Part shown: piece after piece, positions 1-5,457 of the stretch | Layout of the letters: every line of letters starts with the position of its first letter | How positions within the stretch are numbered: the stretch's first letter is position 1 | From: an uncultured Paenibacillaceae bacterium | GTDB lineage: Bacteria; Bacillota; Bacilli; Paenibacillales; CALAME01 | DNA: 8,411 nucleotides | Assembly: GCA_937983035.1 (NCBI GenBank) | Contig: CALKAN010000277.1 | Location: forward strand, 1 to 8,411 | Reading direction: 5' to 3' | Position numbers and translations under genes: made by a program | Notes under the pieces: generated by a model | The model's input: only the letters and a program-made list of their open reading frames with translations | What the model was told of the DNA's origin: nothing | Databases searched by the model: none

Positions 1-38
1 CGTTGTGACTGGAGTTCAGACGTGTGCTCTTCCGATCT
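1..38. other. Illumina TruSeq adapter remnant (assembly artefact)
   Basis: Bases 5-38 match, from memory, the full 34-nt TruSeq read-2 adapter in the orientation P7-index-adapter-insert; it begins GTGACTGGAGTTCAGACG and ends GCTCTTCCGATCT. Bases 1-4 (CGTT) are where the end of the sample index would lie. Genomic sequence starts at about base 39 or 40. Translating this stretch yields the familiar contaminant peptides IGRAHV (minus strand) and MCSSDL or MLFRS (plus strand). It should be trimmed and nothing in it annotated. Confidence 0.97.
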
Positions 39-39
39 G

Positions 40-1518
40 AAAAGACAAGTGCGACATGCTTTTTTCATTTCCGAGATAATACGTTTCGCCGTCGATGCTC
101 GCGGTCATGCCTGCGCCGGGCAATGTTTGAATATTTTCCGCCGTCAATTCTTCGTCCAGCTGCCGCTCTGCAATTGCTTCCAGCACCGCAGCAGCAAGCG
201 GGTGAGAAGAAGCTTTTTCCATCGCGTAAGCAGCTTTGAAAAATGTTGACTCATCCCACGCTTTTATCTTCATGACGCGCGGCTTTCCTTTTGTTAACGT
301 GCCTGTTTTATCGAAGGCCAAAATATCGATTTTGCTGAGCTGCTCAAGGTAAACCCCGCCTTTGACCAATATGCCGTTGCGGGCATTGCGGGTAATGCCG
401 GCGACGATGGCGATCGGCGACGATAAGATGAGCGCGCAAGGACAGCCGACGATCAGCACTGCCAATCCTTGATACACCCAGTCGAGCCATGCTTCGTTGA
501 ACAGAAGGGGAGGGACCAGCATGACAAAGACGGCAGCGATCATGATCAACGGCGTGTAATATTTGGCAAACCGGTTAATAAACAGTTCTGTCGGTGTTTT
601 CGTCTCCTGCGCTTCTTGCACGAGCCGCAAAATTTTCGCCAAGCTGGAATCTTCGTAAGGTTTGTCGATGCGGATCTTGAGCAAACCTTCTGCGTTTAAG
701 CTGCCGCCAAAGACGGAATCGCCGGCTGATTTGTCTACAGGCAGCGATTCGCCGGTGATGGCTGCTTCGTTTACAGAACTTGCTCCCTCGACGATCGTTC
801 CATCGGATGGGATTTTCCCTCCGGCTTTAACCAAAACGATGTCCCCAGCTTTAAGCGACGCGATCGGAACTGTCTTTTCTTTGCCGTCCTCGATAACGAT
901 CGCTTCTTTGGGCGCCGTGTCCAGCAACGCTTCCACCGAGCGCCTCGCTTTTTCCATGCCGAGTCCTTCCAGCCATTCATTCAGCCCGAACAAAATCGCA
1001 ACGAGCGCAGCTTCTTTCCATTCTCCGATCGCTGCAGCGCCGATTAAAGCAACGGTCATTAATGTATCGATGTTAAATATAAATCGGATTAAGTTTTTCA
1101 AGCCGCGCATGAAAGTCGTAAAACCGCTGATGAAGACGGCTGCTAAGTAAACTGGGATCAAAGCGGATGAGGGCATGAAAAATTCCAATGCCAAGGCTGC
1201 GACAAACAAAGCAGCGGAGATCAATACGAGAAACAGAAATCGATGATTGCTTGCTTGAAACCATTTTTTGAATGGATTGATTTGCGCCTGTGAATGGTCG
1301 TGATGCATGCCGGTGTTATGCTCATGATTTTCGATGAAAGCGCCGTCGGATTTCAATATTCGTTCCACTTCCTCCAACGGGATGCGCGGATCGAGCGTGA
1401 GTCTCCCGGAATTGTAATTCAGTCTAGCCGTGTCGCCGTAGGCCAGCTGTTGAATTTGCTTCTCCAAATCTGCAGCGCAGTTGCTGCAAGACAACCCTTT
1501 CACGCGGTATTCTTTCAC
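40..1518 (-). CDS. cadA: Zn2+/Cd2+(/Pb2+)-exporting P1B-type ATPase, C-terminus missing
   Basis: This is a membrane pump that uses ATP to expel soft divalent metal ions from the cytoplasm. The 493 genuine residues show, in order: an N-terminal heavy-metal-associated domain with GLSCSNCA (Cys11, Cys14); a His-rich linker at about 65-77 (HEHNTGMHHDH); membrane segments at about 93-114, 120-136 and 150-180; the actuator motif TGES (255-258); the transmembrane metal site CPC (359-361); the phosphorylation motif DKTGT (Asp403); and the HP motif of the nucleotide domain (439-440). Full family members have roughly 700 residues, so the hinge region and last membrane helices are lost where the assembly begins. 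The last seven residues of the open frame (QIGRAHV) come from, or run into, adapter. The start is GTG at 1518-1516, behind an AGGG-containing ribosome site; an overlapping ATG at 1520 runs straight into TGA. Zn/Cd specificity is inferred from the CPC plus HMA architecture; zntA is an equivalent name. Confidence 0.93.
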
Positions 1519-1550
1519 ATCAATCCCTGCCTTCTATGGGAAAAATTAAT

Positions 1551-1570
1551 ATATGAATGTATGTTCATAT
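1551..1570. promoter_or_regulatory. ArsR/SmtB-type metal-sensor operator (palindrome)
   Basis: ATATGAATGTATGTTCATAT has perfect 7-bp outer arms (ATATGAA / TTCATAT) around a 6-bp centre. Read as 9-2-9, seven of nine positions are symmetric. The TGAA...TTCA core in an AT-rich palindrome is typical of operators bound by CadC/CzrA/SmtB repressors, which leave DNA when they bind Zn or Cd. It covers the expected transcription start of the ATPase gene, the right place for repression. No regulator gene lies in the window, so the cognate repressor is inferred. Confidence 0.7.
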
Positions 1571-1597
1571 GATATGATAAAAACAAAAAACTGTCAA
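1569..1597 (-). promoter_or_regulatory. sigma-A promoter of the metal ATPase gene
   Basis: On the minus strand a perfect -35 TTGACA (1597-1592) is followed after 17 nt by TATCAT (1574-1569), five of six matches to the -10 consensus. Transcription would start near 1562, about 45 nt before the GTG start. The -10 box overlaps the edge of the palindromic operator at 1551-1570. Confidence 0.8.
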
Positions 1598-1668
1598 TGG
1601 CGCTGCGCAAAAAAAGGCTGTTCAACCAAGCTTTGCATGGGAGATTGGAATGATTGCCGCGGAGTTGC

Positions 1669-1797
1669 TTATTTTTCCCCAAATATGCGCACTTCATCCT
1701 TTATGCGCAGTTCATCCTTGAGCCGCAGCAGGGGTTCAACCAATTGCGTCGTTCGGTGCGTACTGCTTTTTCGCCTTTCTAAGGACAGGGTGCTCAT
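1669..1797 (-). CDS. doubtful 42-aa small ORF with internal hexapeptide repeat
   Basis: An ATG at 1797-1795 opens 42 codons ending at TAA (1671-1669). The predicted peptide is hydrophilic and basic (starts MSTLSLERRKSS) and ends with two near-copies of a six-residue unit, LKDELR then IKDEVR, followed by IFGEK. The two copies correspond to an 18-bp tandem repeat in the DNA whose length preserves the frame. Against it being a gene: I see no Shine-Dalgarno sequence (GCATTCCTTTCA precedes the ATG), no promoter, and I recognise no family. It lies between the terminator of the upstream gene and the promoter of the ATPase gene. It could be a small protein, the tail of a decayed gene, or chance. Confidence 0.25.
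   Translation of the reverse strand: MSTLSLERRKSSTHRTTQLVEPLLRLKDELRIKDEVRIFGEK
1684..1719. repeat. 18-bp tandem direct repeat, two copies
   Basis: TATGCGCACTTCATCCTT (1684-1701) is followed immediately by TATGCGCAGTTCATCCTT (1702-1719), 17 of 18 bases identical. A further degenerate piece (GAGCCGCAG) follows. On the minus strand the unit encodes six residues of the doubtful small ORF. Confidence 0.9.
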
Positions 1798-1817
1798 TGA
1801 AAGGAATGCAGACAAAT

Positions 1818-1841
1818 AAAAAAAGCCTGTTCGAGACAGGC
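1818..1841 (-). terminator. intrinsic terminator of the ywmB-family gene
   Basis: Read on the minus strand, GCCTGT - CTCGA - ACAGGC forms a 6-bp perfect stem with a 5-nt loop, followed directly by seven T (1824-1818). It begins 52 nt after the stop codon of the gene at 1894-2658, so it fits that gene's 3' end. Confidence 0.88.
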
Positions 1842-1893
1842 ATTAGAAGAGGGGAATGTCGGGAAAAGATCGGATAGGTTTGGTGTGTTTCAG

Positions 1894-2658
1894 TTACAGG
1901 CCGGAAGCGATCATCGGTGAGCCGATCGTCAGCTTTATCTCGCCTGTTTCGCTGTGCCGGTGGAGAGCAGCCTGCAGATTGACTGCACCTGCATCATTTG
2001 AGTTTCTGCTCAGGCGAGGCGTATTTATTACCGCGCTGACGGTGGCATTATCTTCGTAAACATGACTGACATGGCTGTTCCAATAATATTGGAAGCTCGG
2101 CAGCAATTGTTCCTTATTTAGATTAGGATGGACATGGCCTTGCATCGTAATGTTCCAGTCCGGCTGCTTGATGCCGATCGCTTGAACAGTTTTATTCACG
2201 TTTGCCAGCTGCTGCCTGATCGATTCAAAAGAAAGATCGTTTTTGCCGGAAAGCATCATCGTTAAATAAGTGCGTCCGCCGGAAATTTTGCTCAAGCGCA
2301 CAGTCAGTTCCATCTCACCGATGGCATGCTGAAGCTGAACGAAATGATCATCAGCGATGATGCTGCCTGAAGCGGGTTCGACTGCTAAACGATCAACGAT
2401 AGCAATGAATTGATTATAAAGTTCTTCATCGTCAGCCGCATGTGCGTAGAGATCAGCATGCTTCAGCATCCATTGCCATTCCCCGCGCATCGTTTGTTCT
2501 GCATAGGAGTGCATGAATTGAAAATCCGCCATTCTGTCAGAGACCGGGTCTGAAGCGGCTTCATTCCATCCCGCCCAGCATATGGCAAGGATAATTGCAG
2601 CGCCAAAGATCATGCTCTTCTTCATCTTCAGTTTCATGTTCATCATGCTTTGCTCCAT
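1894..2658 (-). CDS. ywmB: YwmB-family (DUF1779, TATA-box-binding-like) exported protein
   Basis: The product is a 254-residue protein of unknown biochemical role. Its C-terminal end (NLQAALHRHSETGEIKLTIG then SPMIASGL) matches the corresponding end of Bacillus YwmB as I recall it, and the length and layout agree. The N-terminus is a signal peptide or membrane anchor: KLKMKK, then a hydrophobic run from about 15 to 30 (MIFGAAIILAICWAGW) with a possible cleavage near NEAAS. The rest is soluble and probably extracytoplasmic. A strong ribosome site GGGGGAG (2672-2666) lies 7 nt before the ATG at 2658 and 4 nt before a tandem ATG at 2661; the frame stays open to an ATG at 2697 that lacks such a site. 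A sigma-G-like promoter lies upstream and a clear terminator downstream, so it is probably a single-gene unit. In Bacillus subtilis ywmB sits near murAA and spoIID; that neighbourhood is absent here. The family call rests on the C-terminal pattern, not a search. Confidence 0.72.
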   Translation of the reverse strand: MEQSMMNMKLKMKKSMIFGAAIILAICWAGWNEAASDPVSDRMADFQFMHSYAEQTMRGEWQWMLKHADLYAHAADDEELYNQFIAIVDRLAVEPASGSIIADDHFVQLQHAIGEMELTVRLSKISGGRTYLTMMLSGKNDLSFESIRQQLANVNKTVQAIGIKQPDWNITMQGHVHPNLNKEQLLPSFQYYWNSHVSHVYEDNATVSAVINTPRLSRNSNDAGAVNLQAALHRHSETGEIKLTIGSPMIASGL

Positions 2659-2713
2659 CATGATTCTCCCCCGACGTTTATATGAATCTTTCATCAATCT
2701 AAATCGTTACTCA

Positions 2714-2743
2714 TAGGATGGTCGGTTTTAATAGAATTTATAC
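2714..2743 (-). promoter_or_regulatory. possible sigma-G-type (forespore) promoter before ywmB
   Basis: On the minus strand GTATA (2743-2739), an 18-nt spacer and CATCCTA (2720-2714) fit the Bacillus sigma-G consensus GHATR-17/18-CATXHTA at every specified position. The start of transcription would lie some 50 nt upstream of the chosen ATG. No good sigma-A promoter competes in this interval. Short degenerate motifs arise by chance in AT-rich DNA, so this is tentative. Confidence 0.35.
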
Positions 2744-2750
2744 ATCGGGC

Positions 2751-2765
2751 AGGCAAAGATTGCCT
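2751..2765. repeat. perfect inverted repeat AGGCAA-AGA-TTGCCT
   Basis: Six-bp arms (2751-2756 and 2760-2765) around AGA, in the divergent gap between ywmB and the 91-aa gene, just upstream of the possible sigma-G promoter. There is no T tract on the plus side and only TGCCCGATG on the minus side, so it does not look like a terminator. It may be an operator or chance. Confidence 0.45.
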
Positions 2766-2931
2766 TCGAATAAAATGATTCGTTTATGGTTAAAAAAAGA
2801 GTAGAAAGCAAACCGTTTCAGAAAATGTTGGAATTAGAAGAATGCTCATCATGGTTTCATGACGGTTTTATTTAAAGATGCTTTAGGAAACTTGAATGTT
2901 GAAAATGATGCAAATAGAGGCAGGTGAAAGC

Positions 2932-3207
2932 ATGACGGAATCGATACGGTTTCAATTTCAAAATATGGATGAAGCAAATCGTGCATTTGAGACGCTGGCG
3001 GAACTTGGATACAGGCCGGTATTTGATACGAATGCGCGCCGGCCGGGAATTTACATTCGGCCTTACCGGCAAGATTTAACTTCTGCGATGGAGATCGCGC
3101 ATGTGTTCGGCGGTGAACTGGATGCGGATCAGACAGCGTGGTCTGTTGAAGAGGCGGACTTGCGTCATCCTTTTCAAACTGGAGTCAGAGATTGGGAAAG
3201 TTATTAA
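2932..3207 (+). CDS. hypothetical protein, 91 aa
   Basis: I do not recognise this protein. It is small, soluble and mildly acidic, without signal peptide, membrane segment or cysteine. The order suggests two beta-alpha units: strand (RFQFQ), helix (DEANRAFETLAELG), strand (RPVFDT), strand (GIYIRPY), helix (TSAMEIAHVFGG), and an acidic tail rich in Trp and Tyr. This is compatible with a small ferredoxin-like alpha/beta fold, which is inference from pattern only. The ATG at 2932 is chosen because AGGTG stands 5 nt before it; an in-frame ATG at 2896, 36 bases upstream, has a weaker AGGA site and would add 12 residues. No clear promoter or terminator flanks it. The next gene starts 102 nt downstream and could share a transcript. 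Confidence 0.68.
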   Translation: MTESIRFQFQNMDEANRAFETLAELGYRPVFDTNARRPGIYIRPYRQDLTSAMEIAHVFGGELDADQTAWSVEEADLRHPFQTGVRDWESY

Positions 3208-3309
3208 TGCGGCCAAGTTTGCTTCGGAAGCTGAAAATGCTCATATATTGACGCGAATATGGACAATATAACGGAAGCAGCATAAACAAAAAAAGGAAGG
3301 AGCATCAAC

Positions 3310-3459
3310 ATGACGGAACCAACCCATCGAGTGCAAGATTCCCTGGAACAAAGGGAGCAGGAACGTCAAAATCAGCAAAAGGCGCAGACAGGACAAGACC
3401 AAGTGAATGATATGATTCACGATAAAAAATTAGACGGGCCGAACCGGCCATCTACTTAA
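3310..3459 (+). CDS. hypothetical hydrophilic small protein, 49 aa
   Basis: This short gene has a strong ribosome site AAGGAG (3297-3302) 7 nt before ATG and runs to TAA at 3457. The peptide (MTEPTHRVQDSLEQREQERQ at the start, LDGPNRPST at the end) is very rich in Gln, Glu, Asp and Asn, has no cysteine and no hydrophobic segment, and is probably a helix (about 8-37) with a disordered Pro-rich tail. This make-up resembles small soluble proteins of spore formers, but I cannot assign it to a named spore-protein family. Upstream, TCATA (3241-3245), 18 nt, CAATATA (3264-3270) is an imperfect sigma-G-like arrangement. The ribosome site and clean frame support coding; the function is unknown. Confidence 0.65.
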   Translation: MTEPTHRVQDSLEQREQERQNQQKAQTGQDQVNDMIHDKKLDGPNRPST

Positions 3460-3484
3460 ATCGCCGGACGAACGAAGCTGTGCA

Positions 3485-3514
3485 TTGCATTTTCTTCTTT
3501 CCAACATGTATAAT
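3485..3514 (+). promoter_or_regulatory. probable sigma-A promoter of the bacilliredoxin gene
   Basis: A perfect -10 TATAAT (3509-3514) stands 18 nt after a poor -35 TTGCAT (3485-3490). The start of transcription would be near 3521, giving a leader of about 75 nt before the ATG at 3595. The weak -35 suggests low activity or help from an activator. Confidence 0.5.
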
Positions 3515-3594
3515 AGGAATAAATATCGAAGATCTTGTGAAACGCGTTGTTTCTTTTTGCAAGATGGAATCATTGAGGAAAAGGAGTGAATGCA

Positions 3595-4032
3595 ATGAAC
3601 TTTTCATTTCCGATGTATATGGAAGATATCGTCAGACCGATGAGGGAAGAGTTAACCCGTTTAGGCATAAAAGAACTGCTGACGCCGGAAGACGTCGTTG
3701 AGGCGATGGAAGAGTCGAAAAATTCCACTGCGCTCATCGTTGTGAACTCCGTATGCGGCTGCGCGGCCGGCATGGCGAGACCCGGCGTAGCAATGGCGCT
3801 TGAAAATGACGCAAAGCCGGAATATTTGTATACGGTATTTGCCGGTCAAGAGAAGGAAGCTACGGCTAAGGCGAGAGAATATTTCGAACCGTATCCGCCG
3901 TCTTCGCCGTCCATTGCTCTGATGAAGAACGGCAAGCTCGTTCATTTTGTCGAGCGGCACAATATCGAAGACCGCACGGCAGAAGCGATTGCCGAAGATT
4001 TGATCGAAGCGTTTAATACACATTGCAAATAA
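3595..4032 (+). CDS. brxB: bacilliredoxin, BrxA/BrxB (YphP/YqiW) family
   Basis: This 145-residue cytoplasmic thiol-disulfide protein belongs to the family that removes bacillithiol from S-bacillithiolated proteins after oxidative stress. The hallmark is NSVCGCAAGMARP, with the CGC active site at Cys54 and Cys56 on a thioredoxin-like fold. Other family features are VRPMREELTRLG near the start, VFAGQEKEATAKAREYF, and the PPSSPSIALMKNGKLVHFVE segment holding the cis-Pro region. Length matches Bacillus YphP and YqiW (144-145). The ATG at 3595 is preceded by AAGGAG at 3581-3586 with 8 nt spacing; an in-frame GTG at 3586 overlaps that site and is unlikely. The gene has its own promoter and terminator, so it is probably monocistronic. 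I cannot tell whether it is the BrxA or BrxB paralogue; the symbol is provisional. Confidence 0.93.
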   Translation: MNFSFPMYMEDIVRPMREELTRLGIKELLTPEDVVEAMEESKNSTALIVVNSVCGCAAGMARPGVAMALENDAKPEYLYTVFAGQEKEATAKAREYFEPYPPSSPSIALMKNGKLVHFVERHNIEDRTAEAIAEDLIEAFNTHCK

Positions 4033-4050
4033 TTAAATCTAAACGATAAG

Positions 4051-4078
4051 AGAGCTGTTCACAGAAACGGCTCTTTTT
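4051..4078 (+). terminator. intrinsic terminator of the bacilliredoxin gene
   Basis: AGAGCTGTT (4051-4059) pairs with AACGGCTCT (4066-4074), nine pairs including one G-U, around the loop CACAGA. A T run continues to 4078, with more T after a single G. The hairpin begins 18 nt past the stop codon at 4030-4032. Confidence 0.9.
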
Positions 4079-4151
4079 GTTTTGGCGGCTGCTGCTTTGC
4101 CGGGCTGCGCCAAGGGGGAAAGTCGTTCAGAAGGAGCCGGATGGGATGATA

Positions 4152-4180
4152 TGGACAGTGCCGGCACTTTTTCATATACT
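4152..4180 (+). promoter_or_regulatory. sigma-A promoter of nadE-acpS
   Basis: TGGACA (4152-4157, five of six matches to the -35 consensus), a 17-nt spacer, and TATACT (4175-4180, five of six matches to the -10 consensus). Transcription would start near 4187, about 24 nt before the nadE ATG. The spacer contains a palindrome described separately. Confidence 0.75.
4157..4168. promoter_or_regulatory. 12-bp perfect palindrome in the nadE promoter spacer
   Basis: AGTGCCGGCACT begins at the last base of the -35 and fills the first part of the spacer. A dimeric regulator bound here would block RNA polymerase. The sequence does not match any NAD-regulator operator (NiaR, NrtR) that I can recall. As RNA it would form only a 4-bp stem with a 4-nt loop, so a DNA site is the more natural reading. 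Confidence 0.5.
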
Positions 4181-4210
4181 GTAAACTAAAGAAGTGACAA
4201 GGTGGTCGAA

Positions 4211-5029
4211 ATGTTGATGTCGAATTTGCAAACAGAAATCATTAGGAAACTGGGTGTAAAACCAGAAATTGATGTTCAATCAGAAATTCGCGCAAGAGTG
4301 GATTTTCTGAAAGAGCACGTGAAAAAAGCTCATTCGGCAGGCCTGTTAATCGCGATCAGCGGCGGCCTGGACAGTGCAGTGGCAGCAGCGCTGTGCAAGC
4401 AAGCGACGGATGAATTGGCACAGGAAACCGGACAGCCTTATGAAACGCTTGGCGTATTCCAGCCTTGCGGGGAACAATCGGACATTGCCGATTCTTATGA
4501 AGTGGCTGATGCGATTCAATTGAAATATAAAGTGGAAACGAATATCGAAGATGCGGTGGATGAAATTGCGATCGAAGTGGAATATGCCATGAAAGAGCTC
4601 GGCGTAAACAAACATGTGAGCGTGAAAGGGAAAGGAAACATTAAAGCTCGCACGAGAATGGTTTATCAATACGCGCTCGCGTTTGAACGCAACTTGTTAG
4701 TTGTGGGCACGGACCACGCATCGGAAATTGTGACCGGTTTCTTTACGAAATACGGCGACGGTGCCGTCGATCTGCAGCCGCTGGCCAGCTTGACAAAGCG
4801 CCAAGTGAAAATGTTGGCAGAAGCTTTGGGAATTCCTCGTCAAGTGATCGAGAAAACGCCGACAGCCGGCTTGTGGGAAGGGCAAACGGATGAGGAGGAA
4901 TTGGGGCTGACTTATGATCAGATTAACGACTACTTAGAAGGCAAAGAAGTCGGGGAGGAAGCCAGCAGGAAGATTGAGAAGTGGTATATGTCAACCGAAC
5001 ATAAACGCGCACCGATTCCAAGAATATAA
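4211..5029 (+). CDS. nadE: NH3-dependent NAD+ synthetase
   Basis: The enzyme joins ammonia to nicotinate adenine dinucleotide with ATP to give NAD+ (EC 6.3.1.5), the last step of NAD synthesis, in the cytoplasm. The 272-residue length equals that of the Bacillus subtilis enzyme. The ATP pyrophosphatase P-loop is ISGGLDSAV (SGGxDS, near residue 50); further family segments are KGNIKARTRMVYQYA, VVGTDHASE, VTGFFTKYGDGAVDLQPL, LTKRQ, AGLWEGQTDEEELG and DDYLEG-like NDYLEGKEV, ending in STEHKR. There is no glutaminase domain, hence ammonia dependence. AAGGTGG (4199-4205) lies 5 nt before the ATG at 4211; a GTG at 4202 sits inside that ribosome site, and an in-frame ATG at 4217 is another possible start. 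The usual LPYGxQxDExDA-type loop reads FQPCGEQSDIADS here, a visible departure from Bacillus subtilis. It is followed after 17 nt by acpS. Confidence 0.95.
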   Translation: MLMSNLQTEIIRKLGVKPEIDVQSEIRARVDFLKEHVKKAHSAGLLIAISGGLDSAVAAALCKQATDELAQETGQPYETLGVFQPCGEQSDIADSYEVADAIQLKYKVETNIEDAVDEIAIEVEYAMKELGVNKHVSVKGKGNIKARTRMVYQYALAFERNLLVVGTDHASEIVTGFFTKYGDGAVDLQPLASLTKRQVKMLAEALGIPRQVIEKTPTAGLWEGQTDEEELGLTYDQINDYLEGKEVGEEASRKIEKWYMSTEHKRAPIPRI

Positions 5030-5046
5030 CAGAAAGGCGACGGCCA

Positions 5047-5448
5047 ATGATGAAGCATCGCATATACGGCGTAGGCACGGATATTGTTGAGCTTGCGCGG
5101 ATTGAACGGATTTTGCGAAAGGACAAGCATGAGAAGTTTTTGCAACGGATATTGACGAAAAAAGAATTGGAATTATGCCGAAATAAAGAGCGCGGCATCA
5201 TCGCTTTTGCAGGAGGAAGGTTTGCGGCGAAGGAAGCGGTTGCCAAAGCGTTAGGAACAGGAATTGGCAAAATCGTCGGTTTTCAAGATATTGAAATATT
5301 GCCGGATGCAAACGGCAAGCCGGAATGTTTGATCAGTGAAAAGGCTCGGCAGCGATTGCAGCTGCCGAGCCCCGTGATTCATATCAGCATTTCCCACAGC
5401 CAATCGTATGCAACGGCAATGGCTGTTGCAGAAACATGGGAAAAATAA
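5047..5448 (+). CDS. acpS: holo-[acyl-carrier-protein] synthase (4'-phosphopantetheinyl transferase)
   Basis: AcpS moves the 4'-phosphopantetheine arm from coenzyme A to a serine of acyl carrier protein, activating fatty acid synthesis (EC 2.7.8.7). The 133-residue protein has the metal-binding Asp in YGVGTDIVELARI (Asp12), the second acidic ligand in GRFAAKEAVAKALGTG (Glu63), the FQDIEI strand and the C-terminal HISISHSQSYATAMAV strand. It is about 12 residues longer than Bacillus subtilis AcpS at the two ends together. Two tandem ATG codons (5047 and 5050) follow a weak AAAGGCGACGG ribosome region, so the exact start is uncertain by one codon. The gap to nadE is 17 nt without a terminator, which implies a shared transcript. 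Its stop codon is 9 nt from that of the opposing cytochrome gene, and a strong hairpin lies inside codons 99-109. Confidence 0.94.
   Translation: MMKHRIYGVGTDIVELARIERILRKDKHEKFLQRILTKKELELCRNKERGIIAFAGGRFAAKEAVAKALGTGIGKIVGFQDIEILPDANGKPECLISEKARQRLQLPSPVIHISISHSQSYATAMAVAETWEK
5339..5371 (-). terminator. 11-bp hairpin inside acpS, possible cccB terminator
   Basis: GGCTCGGCAGC (5343-5353) and GCTGCCGAGCC (5361-5371) are perfect 11-bp inverted arms, nine of eleven G or C, with a 7-nt loop. On the minus strand the stem is followed by TTTTCACTG, a short T run. The cccB stop codon is 86 nt before it on that strand. On the plus strand no T run follows, so it would not terminate acpS transcripts. 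The hairpin is certain as a sequence; the terminator role is inferred and the T run is modest. Confidence 0.55.
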
Positions 5449-5457
5449 TAGTGCGAT

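Noticed and set aside
22..249. Plus-strand open frames starting MCSSDL and MLFRS
   Set aside because: They begin in adapter sequence and run antisense to the metal ATPase.
662..1150. 162-codon plus-strand open frame
   Set aside because: It is antisense to the conserved membrane and actuator regions of the metal ATPase and has no ribosome site or recognisable domain.
1608..1632. Minus-strand GGTT-GAAC-AGCC followed by seven T upstream of the ATPase promoter
   Set aside because: The stem has only four pairs, one of them G-U. It is in the right place to end a transcript of the 42-codon ORF, but it is too weak to report.
3221..3231. GCTTCGGAAGC after the 91-aa gene as a terminator
   Set aside because: At most a 3-bp stem with a realistic loop and no T run.
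3539..3558. GAAAC-GCGTT-GTTTC followed by five T in the bacilliredoxin leader
   Set aside because: The stem is only 5 bp and AT-rich; too weak to call a terminator or attenuator.
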